Assembly (NCBI RefSeq): GCF_022012415.1
Contig: NZ_JAKLTR010000014.1
Coordinates: forward strand, 172,480 to 236,479
Reading direction: 5' to 3'
Source of the DNA: Terrimonas ginsenosidimutans
Lineage (GTDB): Bacteria; Bacteroidota; Bacteroidia; Chitinophagales; Chitinophagaceae
DNA length: 64,000 bases
Part shown: positions 27,790 through 36,490 of the stretch, piece by piece
How positions within the stretch are numbered: the stretch's first letter is position 1
Layout of the letters: each line of letters opens with the position of its first letter
Notes under the pieces: model-generated
What the model was told of the DNA's origin: nothing
What the model saw: the letters and a program-made list of their open reading frames with translations, nothing else
Database searches by the model: none
Program-made: the position numbers and the translations under genes

Positions 27790-27914
27790 GACTGGCGCAG
27801 GAGTATCGCAGAGAACGCTGAGGACCGCTAAGAGAGCTAAGGCCCCGGAACTTCTGGAGTCTCTTTGCGTTCATTGCGGTCCTCAGCGTTCTCTGCGATA
27901 CTCCTACGCCAGTC
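27790..27914. terminator. Family D palindrome (D2) downstream of rnr
   Basis: 39-base arms, 27790-27828 and 27876-27914 (GACTGGCGCAGGAGTATCGC...), pair with a single mismatch. The right arm ends 8 bp from the rnr stop codon. The mismatch, C versus T after CTGGCG, recurs at the same place in D3. Confidence 0.8.
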
Positions 27915-27922
27915 GGCTTAAA

Positions 27923-30031
27923 TTACTCTTTCTTCTTCTTTCCCTTCGGCTTTTCAGCTTTCGGCCTGGCAGCTTTGGGTTTATCCGTTTTAGGTGTCTG
28001 CGCTGATTTAGCGGTTGACTTACCCGATGATTTTGTACCAGATTTGGGTGAAGGCGTACTCTCAGACCTAGCAGTATCCTCCACTATCACCCAATCATAA
28101 TCCAACTGGCGTTTCAGCAAATTAGCTGCCACCACTTTGATCCGCACCTTATCTCCCATTCTGAATTTCTTCCCGCTCCGCATGCCTACCAGCGCATAAT
28201 CATTTTCCACATGTCTGAACTCATCATATTCAAGCAATGTATTCACACTTACCAATCCTTCGCATTTTGTGTCAACGGTTTCAACCCAGAAGCCGAAGCT
28301 TGCCACACCACTGATCACCCCATCGAAGTCTTCGCCAACATGATTCTGCATGTACTGCACCTGCTTGTATTTGTTAGATGCCCGCTCTGCTTCCATCGCG
28401 GCACGCTCACGCTCGCTGCAATGTTTACAGCGATCTTCCATCTTCTTATCAACGATCACGTGATTGTCAAGCACTTCCTGTAATACGCGATGCACCATGA
28501 TGTCCGGATAACGGCGGATCGGAGAAGTAAAGTGACAATAGAAGGCAAAGCCCAGTCCATAGTGACCGACATTCTCTATCGTATATTTTGCCTTTGCCAT
28601 CGTGCGGATGCCTAATTGCTCCAGCACATGCTGCTCCGGCTTGCCATGTGCGTCTTTAAGTAACTGGTTGAATGAAACCGCGATCGCTTCAGGAGAAGAT
28701 GCATCGAACTTATGACCGAACTTATTGGCAAATGCAATGAACGGCAACAACTTCTCCGTATCCGGAGTGTCGTGTATCCGGTAAGGAAAAGGAAGCGGTT
28801 TATTCTTTACTTTGATCTTGGAAATATGCTCCGCCACATAACGGTTTGCCAACAGCATGAACTCTTCGATCAGCTGATGCGATTCTTTGCTTTCCTTCAC
28901 CACGATCCCGATGGGATCTCCTTTTTCATCCAGCTTGAAACGTACTTCCTGCGAAGAGAAATTGATCGCTCCTTTTGCAAAACGTTTCCTGCGCATCTTC
29001 TGAGCAAGATCATTCAGGGTAAGGATCACTTCAGCATTGTCACCGGCTTTTGTTTCGATGATATCCTGTGCTTCTTCGTAGGTATATCTCCTGTCTGAGT
29101 GGATAACGGTCCTCCCGAGCCAGTAATCCTTCACTTCTGCTTTCGCATTGATGGTGAAGATCGCTGAAAAGGTGAGTTTATCTTCATTCGGGCGAAGCGA
29201 ACACAATACGTTGGAGATATGCTCCGGCAACATCGGGTTCACCCTGTCCGGCAGATAAACAGAAGTGGCTTTCTGATACGCAAATTTATCGAGTGCGTTA
29301 TCCGGTTCCACATAATGACTCACGTCTGCAATGTGAACACCGATCTCAAACAATCCATTTTTCAATACGCGAAAAGAGATCGCATCATCAAAATCCTTTG
29401 CATCAACCGGGTCGATGGTCAAGGTGAGGATCTCACGAACGTCTTTTCTTTTTTTGATCTCGGTGGAAGGAATTTCGTCAGGGATGCGCGCAGCTACTTC
29501 AAGTGCGTCATCCGGGAAGCCGAGAGGGAAGCCTGCTTCCAGCAGGATCTCCTTCATGGCAATATCGTTGGGATTCTCTTCACTGAGAAGGCTCACCACT
29601 TCACCAACGGGGCGCTTATCTCCTTTTTCCCATTTCACCAAACGGGCAAGTACACGATCATTATTTTTCGCCTTGTTCAGGTTACCCAACGGGATAAAGA
29701 AATCAGGCATTGGTTTTTCAGATTCCGCAATGAAGAATGCAAAGGTTTCATTCATCTGGATCTGACCGATGAATTCTTTTCGTTTACGCTCCATTACTTC
29801 TGTCACTTCACCCTGCAGCCTGCGGCCGCCACCTGAAACGCGTACCAGCACGGTATCTCCGTGCATGGCTGTATTAAAATCGTTCGGCCTGATCAATATA
29901 TCAGTTTCCATATCGGGGACTATCACAAATCCCATTCCTGAGCGCGTGATATCCAGTTTACCTTTGAATGTTTTTCCTTCTGATCCATTCGATTTATTAT
30001 GCTTCTTCTTCGAGTTATTTTTTCTACCCAT
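27923..30031 (-). CDS. rnr: Ribonuclease R
   Basis: 702 residues from ATG 30031 (MGRKNNSKKK), 4 bp after the lpxK stop; the TTG further upstream lies inside lpxK. Lys-rich N-terminus, two cold-shock domains, the RNB catalytic domain with DPVDAKDFDDAISF, an S1 domain (GEDFDGVISGVASFGFWVE) and a Lys/Pro/Ala-rich tail. It degrades structured RNA 3'-to-5' and helps mature rRNA and tmRNA. It reads as the second gene of an lpxK-rnr unit. Confidence 0.95.
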   Translation of the reverse strand: MGRKNNSKKKHNKSNGSEGKTFKGKLDITRSGMGFVIVPDMETDILIRPNDFNTAMHGDTVLVRVSGGGRRLQGEVTEVMERKRKEFIGQIQMNETFAFFIAESEKPMPDFFIPLGNLNKAKNNDRVLARLVKWEKGDKRPVGEVVSLLSEENPNDIAMKEILLEAGFPLGFPDDALEVAARIPDEIPSTEIKKRKDVREILTLTIDPVDAKDFDDAISFRVLKNGLFEIGVHIADVSHYVEPDNALDKFAYQKATSVYLPDRVNPMLPEHISNVLCSLRPNEDKLTFSAIFTINAKAEVKDYWLGRTVIHSDRRYTYEEAQDIIETKAGDNAEVILTLNDLAQKMRRKRFAKGAINFSSQEVRFKLDEKGDPIGIVVKESKESHQLIEEFMLLANRYVAEHISKIKVKNKPLPFPYRIHDTPDTEKLLPFIAFANKFGHKFDASSPEAIAVSFNQLLKDAHGKPEQHVLEQLGIRTMAKAKYTIENVGHYGLGFAFYCHFTSPIRRYPDIMVHRVLQEVLDNHVIVDKKMEDRCKHCSERERAAMEAERASNKYKQVQYMQNHVGEDFDGVISGVASFGFWVETVDTKCEGLVSVNTLLEYDEFRHVENDYALVGMRSGKKFRMGDKVRIKVVAANLLKRQLDYDWVIVEDTARSESTPSPKSGTKSSGKSTAKSAQTPKTDKPKAARPKAEKPKGKKKKE

Positions 30032-30035
30032 ATTT

Positions 30036-31115
30036 TTAGTTTTTCGCGGATTTGTCAAAATCCTGTATATAATTTACGACGGACTGATCAAATCTTTCGC
30101 CTTCATTAAACAAAAAATGATGCCTGACCGGGATCACATAGATGGGCCAGCCCAAAATTTCCTGGTTGAATTTAACCAATCGGACGGCATCTTTCTCAGT
30201 GGTAAGAATAATTTTATTTTCAGCCTCCATGGCTTCGAATTTTTTCCGGATCTCTTTCAGGTCATCGATCGTGAAAATATGGTGATCAGAATACCTGATC
30301 ACCTGGTACGACTGACTGTGATCTTCTAACCAGTTTTCCAACGGCATTGGGTTCGCGATTCCTGTTACCAGCAATACCTCCACATTAGCTTCGGGTTTAT
30401 AACCCATATGATCAAGAATATGATACATTTCTCCATACTCGATCGCTGTAAAAAAGACCTGCTGCCCTGGCTGGGGATTTATTTCCCGGATGATCTTTTG
30501 CTTTTCTTCCAGAGTGATGGCTGGATCGCATTTGGTTACGACGATGATCTGTGCGCGTTTGTAGGAAGATTTCAGATCCCGGAGATCCCCCGTTGGCAGA
30601 TAAAAGTCGCGTGTAAAAAGATTGCTGTGATCGGTCAGGATGATATTCAGCCCCGCTCTTACACTTCGGTGCTGAAATGCATCATCAAGGATGATCGCCT
30701 GAGTGTCCGGCTTATCATGTAATAATTGGGGGATGGCAACGATCCTCTCCTCTCCTACAGCTACCGGGACTTCAGGAAATTTCAGGTGAAATTGCATCGG
30801 CTCATCGCCGATTTCGAGCGCGGTAGTGGAAGGACCCGCCAGCGAATATCCTTTGGTCTTGCGCTTATAGCCGCGACTTAACGTAGCTACTTTATACCGG
30901 TCTTTTAATAATCTAACGAGGTATTCAACCATGGGAGACTTACCGGTGCCGCCCACTGAAAGATTGCCCACGCAGATCAGGGGAAGGGCAAATGCCGATG
31001 ATCTCGAAATATTCTTATCAAATAACCAGTTGCGGATCACAATGGCAAGCCAGTAAATCAGCGCGAATGGCAGGAGTAATATGCGGAACGACTTTAAAAA
31101 GAAATCAGAAAACAT
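30036..31115 (-). CDS. lpxK: Tetraacyldisaccharide 4'-kinase
   Basis: 359 residues from ATG 31115 (MFSDFFLK). An N-terminal membrane-associated helix, then the Walker A CVGNLSVGGTGKSPMVEYL and downstream LDDAFQHRSVRAGLNI, both diagnostic of LpxK. It phosphorylates the lipid A precursor disaccharide at the inner membrane. The start overlaps the end of the cyclo-ligase gene by 11 bp and the stop is 4 bp before rnr, so translation is probably coupled. Confidence 0.95.
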   Translation of the reverse strand: MFSDFFLKSFRILLLPFALIYWLAIVIRNWLFDKNISRSSAFALPLICVGNLSVGGTGKSPMVEYLVRLLKDRYKVATLSRGYKRKTKGYSLAGPSTTALEIGDEPMQFHLKFPEVPVAVGEERIVAIPQLLHDKPDTQAIILDDAFQHRSVRAGLNIILTDHSNLFTRDFYLPTGDLRDLKSSYKRAQIIVVTKCDPAITLEEKQKIIREINPQPGQQVFFTAIEYGEMYHILDHMGYKPEANVEVLLVTGIANPMPLENWLEDHSQSYQVIRYSDHHIFTIDDLKEIRKKFEAMEAENKIILTTEKDAVRLVKFNQEILGWPIYVIPVRHHFLFNEGERFDQSVVNYIQDFDKSAKN

Positions 31116-31674
31116 ATGTATTATCTGGTGAAACAACAATGTCTAAAGGTATGTCAAATTCGTGGAGGTCGTCCAGTTTATCCACCGGACCAAAATAGCA
31201 GAATCCGACCTTAATACAATCCGGCCTGACGGAGGCCAGATATTTATCGTAAAAACCTTTACCATAGCCAACCCTGTAGCCATTTGTATCAAATGCGAGG
31301 AGGGGCACAAATACAAGATCGATATGTTCCGGAAGCAGGATATCACGGCTGTCCGGCTCGTGGATATTCAATTCAGTTTTGAGAAAAGGGGTATCTATAT
31401 CGGTCACCACAGCCTGCATGGTGAGTGAAGAGAAATCAGACACGGGATAACAGACTTTCAGTTCAGGGTTGCGGAATTTGAGGTATTCCGTAAACAGGTG
31501 TGTATCCGGTTCGTTGTTTTCTTCAATCGGCCAATAGGAAAGAATGGAATGAAGGAATGGCACGCCGGCTGATTGGAACTGGATCAGCATCAGATCGTCC
31601 ATTTTACTCATTTGCTGAACGGACAGATCCAGTCTTTTCTGGCGGTAAAGTTTGCGGGCTTCTTTTTTTAGCAT
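31105..31674 (-). CDS. 5-formyltetrahydrofolate cyclo-ligase
   Basis: 189 residues. Typical start MLKKEARKLYRQKRLDLS, followed by YWPIEENNEPDT and the C-terminal ATP-binding segment LLAFDTNGYRVGYGKGFYDKYL, the family signature. It converts 5-formyl-THF to methenyl-THF in folate metabolism, using ATP. First gene of a tight group with lpxK and rnr. A family D hairpin separates it from rsmD. Confidence 0.93.
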   Translation of the reverse strand: MLKKEARKLYRQKRLDLSVQQMSKMDDLMLIQFQSAGVPFLHSILSYWPIEENNEPDTHLFTEYLKFRNPELKVCYPVSDFSSLTMQAVVTDIDTPFLKTELNIHEPDSRDILLPEHIDLVFVPLLAFDTNGYRVGYGKGFYDKYLASVRPDCIKVGFCYFGPVDKLDDLHEFDIPLDIVVSPDNTYVF

Positions 31675-31695
31675 GGAATATCCTTTATAATAGAT

Positions 31696-31799
31696 TGGCG
31701 CAGAAGTATCGCAAAGAGCGCAAAGAGTGCGCCAAGAACGCGAAGAAATCTTAGCGCCCTTGGCGCACTCTTTGCGCTCTTTGCGATACTTCTACGCCA
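31696..31799. terminator. Family D palindrome (D3) downstream of rsmD
   Basis: 41-base arms, 31696-31736 (TGGCGCAGAAGTATCGCAAA...) and 31759-31799, pair with one mismatch at the same position as in D2. The element starts 8 bp past the rsmD stop. Confidence 0.82.
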
Positions 31800-31807
31800 G
31801 ACCTGGA

Positions 31808-32347
31808 TTATTCATTTACAAAAAAGGAGAAGATCGTCGTGCCATAGTTCTTTTCCATCTTATAAAGCGGAAAGGTCTTATAATCATTCCGGGGTGTATG
31901 TTCCAATACGAACCACCCTCCCGGTTTCAGCAATTGTTTTTCCACGATCTGTTTGGGGAGTTCATCGATCGTTGTCAATGCATACGGCGGCCCCGCGAAA
32001 ATAAAATCGAATTTATCCGTGCATTGTTCAATGAATTTGAACACATCCATCTTCACCATCTTCATATTATCGATATGAAGGGACTCAGCGGTTTTCTTAA
32101 TGAAGTCGAACATGGCATGATCCTTTTCCACGATCGTCAGCTGCTGTGCGCCGCGCGAAGCCAGTTCATAACTGATGCTGCCCGTTCCACCGAACAGGTC
32201 AAGAGTGACCAGTTCTTCCATATCCAGTTTGTGCTGGAGCGTATTGAAAAGCCCTTCCTTTGCAATGTCTGTTGTAGGCCGGGTATAGGGCATTTTTGCC
32301 GGTGGATTGATCTTTCTTCCACCATGTTCTCCTGCTATGATGCGCAT
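31808..32347 (-). CDS. rsmD: 16S rRNA (guanine-966 N2)-methyltransferase, with variant motif IV
   Basis: 179 residues with the Rossmann methyltransferase fold: RIIAGEHGGRKINPP start, SAM-binding LDLFGGTGSISYELASRGA, IVEKDHAM. It methylates G966 of 16S rRNA. The catalytic motif, normally (D/N)PPY, reads AGPPYA; the codons GCG GGG CCG CCG TAT are clear. The Asp is therefore Gly, worth checking for activity. Its start overlaps the end of the DUF3822 gene by 13 bp, a pairing common in Bacteroidota. Confidence 0.9.
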   Translation of the reverse strand: MRIIAGEHGGRKINPPAKMPYTRPTTDIAKEGLFNTLQHKLDMEELVTLDLFGGTGSISYELASRGAQQLTIVEKDHAMFDFIKKTAESLHIDNMKMVKMDVFKFIEQCTDKFDFIFAGPPYALTTIDELPKQIVEKQLLKPGGWFVLEHTPRNDYKTFPLYKMEKNYGTTIFSFFVNE

Positions 32348-33153
32348 CGTACGAGATCATTAAGCGATGTGAAAAAATGAGCGGGATATTGTTGCTCTCC
32401 CTGGATATTCCAGTCGGGCTCCCTGAACTGTATATTCAGAAAGTAGTTATACAACTCACGGTACAATGCAGATTCCTGCGTGATCAATCCGGATAACGCA
32501 AGCTGCACCGTTTCCTGTGTAAAAGAAAACTGCCGGCAGGTATTCAGTAAATAGTACAACACATCCGCGGGTGTTGCGTACGCATAAGTTTGAGCCAGCA
32601 ACAGCTTATTTGAACGGGTTACGATCAATGAAAAATTATCGGGGCGGATATCAACAGCCAGCACATCCTCCGCGCCGCCAATACCTGTATTCTTCAAACC
32701 GATAGTGTATGTATGACAACGTTCGCTGTCCGCAAAATGCCGGCTGATCCATTCAGCGGTTTCCCTTGGAGCGGAATACACATTCTGGATCTGCCAGTCC
32801 TGCACATATTCGGTCATCAGCAGATCCCTGTTAAGCGTACCATACAATGATTTCAAAAGCGCAGGCGCTTCGTCCATGTTGTAATAAACCTGTGGCACCA
32901 GCACGCTTTGCGGATGATCAAAACATACAATGATTTTTGAGAACTGGCCACCGAGTTCCGGATGGCTTTGATAGATCTCCTGCAAAGCCTCCTCCTCCAT
33001 GCTGGCATCTGTATACCATGCAAGCTTATAAAGTTCATTCCCCGAAGGAGAAGTAACGGCAAATCCGAAATGCTTCTCCCCCGTTCTTACAGCCAGTACC
33101 TGTTCACCGTCAGACGGAATCGATTCGGATGAGATATGAAAAACCTGTTTCAC
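32335..33153 (-). CDS. DUF3822 family protein
   Basis: 272 residues. Recognised from the typical Bacteroidota neighbourhood (directly upstream of rsmD, overlapping by 13 bp) and from an actin-like/HSP70-like fold pattern (HFGFAVTSPSGNELYKLAWY, IVCFDHPQSVLVP). No membrane segment or signal peptide. Role unknown; the tight coupling suggests a link to rRNA modification or a co-regulated housekeeping role. Confidence 0.8.
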   Translation of the reverse strand: MKQVFHISSESIPSDGEQVLAVRTGEKHFGFAVTSPSGNELYKLAWYTDASMEEEALQEIYQSHPELGGQFSKIIVCFDHPQSVLVPQVYYNMDEAPALLKSLYGTLNRDLLMTEYVQDWQIQNVYSAPRETAEWISRHFADSERCHTYTIGLKNTGIGGAEDVLAVDIRPDNFSLIVTRSNKLLLAQTYAYATPADVLYYLLNTCRQFSFTQETVQLALSGLITQESALYRELYNYFLNIQFREPDWNIQGEQQYPAHFFTSLNDLVRCAS

Positions 33154-33204
33154 CTGTTCGTTTTAATTGGTGCAATGTTAGGAAAAATAAGCCAGTTTTG
33201 GGCT

Positions 33205-33345
33205 GGGATGGTGCGGGGAGGTTTTATGGGTTTTTAGAGGTCCCATAAGATTCAAAAGTTCCAGAGGTTTTTGCGTATTAGTCATTAAAGATCTATGAAA
33301 CCTATGAATCTTATGGAACCTCTGAAACTCCTCACTACCACCTCT
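33205..33345. repeat. Family B element between divergent genes (B3)
   Basis: Left arm GGGGAGGTTTTATGGGTTTT and following AGGTCCCATAAGATTC words; right arm GAAACCTATGAATCTTATGG and ATGGAACCTCTGAAACTCC. It sits between the starts of DUF3822 and the MATE gene, so it cannot end a transcript here. Confidence 0.75.
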
Positions 33346-33350
33346 TTCCC

Positions 33351-33358
33351 TACCTTTG
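33351..33358 (+). promoter_or_regulatory. -7 box (TACCTTTG) for the MATE gene
   Basis: TACCTTTG exactly matches TAnnTTTG and ends 10 bp before the ATG at 33369, giving a very short 5' leader. Confidence 0.5.
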
Positions 33359-33368
33359 CTTCCCTCCG

Positions 33369-34742
33369 ATGGCAAACATTGCTCCAAATACAGACCTGCG
33401 GGTTGAGATATCCACTAAACAAATCTTAAAAATCGCGCTGCCGATATCGCTGGCGCTGCTGGTACCGCAATTGAATTTTGTGGCGAATACCGTGTTCCTG
33501 GGTGGCCTTGGAGAAACGGAATTGGGCGCAGCGGGGATCACGGGCGTGTTTTACCTGGTATTTGCATTGGTGGGAAGCGGGCTGAACAGCGGCTTGCAGG
33601 CGCTGATCGCGAGGCGCGCGGGCGAGAACCGTCCTGAAGAGATCGGCAAAATGTTCGCCCAGGCGATCTGGATCGCGCTGGGGTTTGCCTTTGCCAATAT
33701 CATCATCACCTATCTTTTAGGATCATTGTTCCTCTCAACCGTTCTTCATCATGAAACGATCAGGCAGGAAGCGTCTCTTTTTATCAGCATCCGGATCCTC
33801 GGATTACCTTTCCTGTACCTTTTCCAGATCGGGAATGCATTGCTGGTAGGCACCAATAACAGCCGCTACATGAAGTATGGCTTTATTGCGGAAGCTGTAT
33901 TGAATATCTTCCTGGATTACGGATTGATCTATGGAAAGTTTGGCTTGCCGCAACTGGGGTTCAACGGTGCGGCGATCGCATCTGTATTTGCAGAAATCGC
34001 CGGCGCAGTGATCGTCTTTGCGATCATTGTGATAAAGAAATTACATCTGCGGTTTTCTCTGTTCAGGTACCTGGCATTTGACAAACAGTTGTCGGGATTG
34101 ATCTTCCGGCAATCATCTCCCCTGATCCTGCAGTTCGTACTGAGCGTGGGTGCATGGCTGTTGTTTTATATCCTCATCGAAAATAGCGGAACGGGAGAAC
34201 ATGCAGAAAGACCACTCGCGATCAGTAATACCATGCGCACCGTGTTTGCTGTGTTTGGCGTATTCGTATGGGCGTTTGCCAATACCAGCAACGCGATGGT
34301 GAGCAATATCATCGGTCAGAAAAGACAGGATGAAGTGCTGATACTGGTAAAGAAAATTGCAAAGCTGAGCCTGTTGTTCACCGCATTCCTTTCTATCCTC
34401 ATCAATATTGCTCCGCATCTTTTCCTGAGCATCTTTTCGAAAGACACCTATTTCATACAGGAGTCGATACCGGTACTAAGGATCGTATCGGTATCACTCC
34501 TGCTGATGTCTATCTCCGCTGTGTGTTTAAATGCAGTTACCGGAACGGCCAATACGAAGATCAATCTGGCAATCGAGATCGTTGCGATCATCGTTTATGG
34601 CATTTATGTTTATCTTGTTCTCCGTGTCTGGCATCTGCCATTGGTGGTGGCCTGGGCATCCGAGTTTGTATACTGGAGCGTGATCTTCTGCTTGTCATCA
34701 TTATACCTGCGCAGCGGACGCTGGAAAAACAAAGTCATCTAG
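33369..34742 (+). CDS. MATE-family multidrug efflux transporter
   Basis: 457 residues with 12 predicted membrane helices in two related halves, typical of MATE exporters (KIALPISLALLVPQLNFVANTVFLGGLGETELGAAGI in the first half). It uses Na+ or H+ gradients to export cationic compounds across the inner membrane. Substrate unknown. The glutaminyl cyclotransferase gene follows 21 bp later, so the two may be co-transcribed. Confidence 0.92.
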   Translation: MANIAPNTDLRVEISTKQILKIALPISLALLVPQLNFVANTVFLGGLGETELGAAGITGVFYLVFALVGSGLNSGLQALIARRAGENRPEEIGKMFAQAIWIALGFAFANIIITYLLGSLFLSTVLHHETIRQEASLFISIRILGLPFLYLFQIGNALLVGTNNSRYMKYGFIAEAVLNIFLDYGLIYGKFGLPQLGFNGAAIASVFAEIAGAVIVFAIIVIKKLHLRFSLFRYLAFDKQLSGLIFRQSSPLILQFVLSVGAWLLFYILIENSGTGEHAERPLAISNTMRTVFAVFGVFVWAFANTSNAMVSNIIGQKRQDEVLILVKKIAKLSLLFTAFLSILINIAPHLFLSIFSKDTYFIQESIPVLRIVSVSLLLMSISAVCLNAVTGTANTKINLAIEIVAIIVYGIYVYLVLRVWHLPLVVAWASEFVYWSVIFCLSSLYLRSGRWKNKVI

Positions 34743-34763
34743 TTATAAAAGAAGAATGTATCT

Positions 34764-35576
34764 ATGAAAAAAGAAGTAGTTCTGATCGCCCTGGGGTTTG
34801 CGTTCCTGATGGGTTGCAATGGGAACACCGATGAGCCGGTGCAGGAAACCACCCCTCCCATTCCCCTGATCAATTATTCCGTTAAAAGAACCTACCTGCA
34901 TGATACCACTTCCTTCACAGAAGGCCTGCTGTTTCATGAAGGAGCGTTATATGAAAGCACAGGCGCTCAACCCGACCTGCTTAGTACGAGATCGCTCTTT
35001 GGAGAGTTGAGTCTTAAAACCGGAAGGATTGATGTAAAAGCAGAACTTGACCGTGACAAATATTTTGGAGAAGGCATTGTATTCTTTGGAGATAAAGTGT
35101 ACCAGCTTACTTATACCACGCAGAAAGGTTTTATCTATGATGCAAGAACCTTTAAACCGATCCGTGAGTTCAGCTTTCCAAATAAAGAAGGTTGGGGTAT
35201 GACAACAGACAGCACTTATCTGATCATGAGTGACGGCACTAACCAGCTTACTTATTATTATCCGGATTCATTTGTGATGAAACAGACAGTGCCCGTTTCT
35301 TATGCACAAAACCCGGTTGACAGGTTGAATGAACTTGAATACATCAATGGTTTTATCTATGCTAATGTGTACACGACCTCAACCATTGTAAAGATCGATC
35401 CTGCTACGGGTGTGATCGTTGGCCGGATCGATCTTTCTTCTCTCTTTAATGAGGTGAAGCAAATGTACCCTGGTGCTCTTGAAATGAACGGGATCGCATA
35501 CAATCCTTCTTCCGGCACAGTGTTTATCACAGGGAAGATGTGGCCGGTGATATATGAGATCAGCTTTCCGATTTGA
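34764..35576 (+). CDS. Glutaminyl-peptide cyclotransferase lipoprotein
   Basis: 270 residues with lipobox FLMGC (Cys18). The five-bladed beta-propeller of the plant/bacterial-type glutamine cyclotransferase family is shown by FTEGLLFHEGALYESTG, GEGIVFFGDKVYQLTYTTQKGFIYD, RLNELEYINGFIYANVYTT and LEMNGIAYNPSSGTVFITGKMW. It cyclises N-terminal Gln to pyroglutamate on exported peptides or proteins. A family D hairpin starts 1 bp after the stop. Confidence 0.93.
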   Translation: MKKEVVLIALGFAFLMGCNGNTDEPVQETTPPIPLINYSVKRTYLHDTTSFTEGLLFHEGALYESTGAQPDLLSTRSLFGELSLKTGRIDVKAELDRDKYFGEGIVFFGDKVYQLTYTTQKGFIYDARTFKPIREFSFPNKEGWGMTTDSTYLIMSDGTNQLTYYYPDSFVMKQTVPVSYAQNPVDRLNELEYINGFIYANVYTTSTIVKIDPATGVIVGRIDLSSLFNEVKQMYPGALEMNGIAYNPSSGTVFITGKMWPVIYEISFPI

Positions 35577-35577
35577 A

Positions 35578-35664
35578 GCAGTGCAGGAGCATCGCAAAGT
35601 GCGCAAAGAAATCGCGAAGAGCGCGGAGAAAATCTTTGCGCCCTTTGCGATGCTCCTGCGCCGG
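35578..35664. terminator. Family D palindrome (D4)
   Basis: Left GCAGTGCAGGAGCATCGCAA, right TTTGCGATGCTCCTGCGCCG, an imperfect stem of about 26 bp, starting directly after the cyclotransferase stop. Confidence 0.72.
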
Positions 35665-35787
35665 TTAAGTCAAACGCCCCGTCCTATCATTCGGTGTGAC
35701 CGATAGTCCAATTCCGTAGCAATGTATTGAATTACAATGCCTTTTCGACAACCAGCCCTTTTTCATCTTTTCTTCATCTTCGGGGTC

Positions 35788-35795
35788 TAGGTTTG
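35788..35795 (+). promoter_or_regulatory. -7 box (TAGGTTTG) for the exported-protein gene at 35832
   Basis: Exact TAnnTTTG match, about 36 bases before the ATG. Confidence 0.45.
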
Positions 35796-35831
35796 TTTTG
35801 TAAATCAAACACAGTATTAAAAACAGACTTT

Positions 35832-36419
35832 ATGAAAACGAATCTTTTATTTGCAGCAATCCTTTTTTCTTCCGCAACATTTGCACAGGAAGCAAAAGTG
35901 AAAACAGCACAATCGGCCGGGGTTAGATCTTCAGTAAATGTAAATGACCGGGAGGCGATTAACGCGAATGGTTCCGTAAACTCATCGGCAACAATCCAGG
36001 GCGGCAGATCGACCGTAAATGCTACCAAAGAAGCGGCGGTGGAGACGGGTGTAAAAACAAAAGCCAGGATCAAACAGCAGCAGGCACAGGTTTCCGCACA
36101 GACAGAACAGACCTTGAATGCAACGGCACAGCGTTTGCCTAAAGCTGGTATATCGTCAGAAGGCGGAACTTCTGCAGGTATTTCATCCGGTCAGAACAAT
36201 AAACTGAAAACAGATGCGTCTCTGAATAGTGCGACAAACTTATCTGCACGCCCGGTGAATACAAACACGGCGATCAGTAAAGATGTGACGGTTAGAACAA
36301 AACGGGTAGAAGTTACCACCAACACGGCTGTTAAAACAGCTACTGCGGTAAAGCCAAAACCGGTGGCCATTAAAACCCAAACCATGTCAGCCAACAGCAC
36401 CCTATTGAAACTTAGATAA
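35832..36419 (+). CDS. Exported Ala/Thr/Gln-rich low-complexity protein
   Basis: 195 residues from ATG 35832 (MKTNLLFAAILF) with a cleavable signal peptide ending ATFAQ. The rest is rich in Ala, Thr, Ser, Val, Lys and Gln (ARIKQQQAQVSAQTEQTLNA), low-complexity and probably disordered, with no domain recognised. It precedes two more envelope genes and a two-component system on the same strand. A terminator hairpin follows. Confidence 0.75.
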   Translation: MKTNLLFAAILFSSATFAQEAKVKTAQSAGVRSSVNVNDREAINANGSVNSSATIQGGRSTVNATKEAAVETGVKTKARIKQQQAQVSAQTEQTLNATAQRLPKAGISSEGGTSAGISSGQNNKLKTDASLNSATNLSARPVNTNTAISKDVTVRTKRVEVTTNTAVKTATAVKPKPVAIKTQTMSANSTLLKLR

Positions 36420-36425
36420 ACAAAC

Positions 36426-36485
36426 AGAGGCCTTCTTAACCGAATGGTCTTCATCGATGGATCGATTACAGAAGGCCTCTTTTTT
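36426..36485 (+). terminator. Hairpin terminator after the exported-protein gene
   Basis: AGAGGCCTTCT (36426-36436) and AGAAGGCCTCT (36470-36480) close a hairpin followed by TTTTT, just before the next ATG at 36491. Confidence 0.8.
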
Positions 36486-36490
36486 AATAT

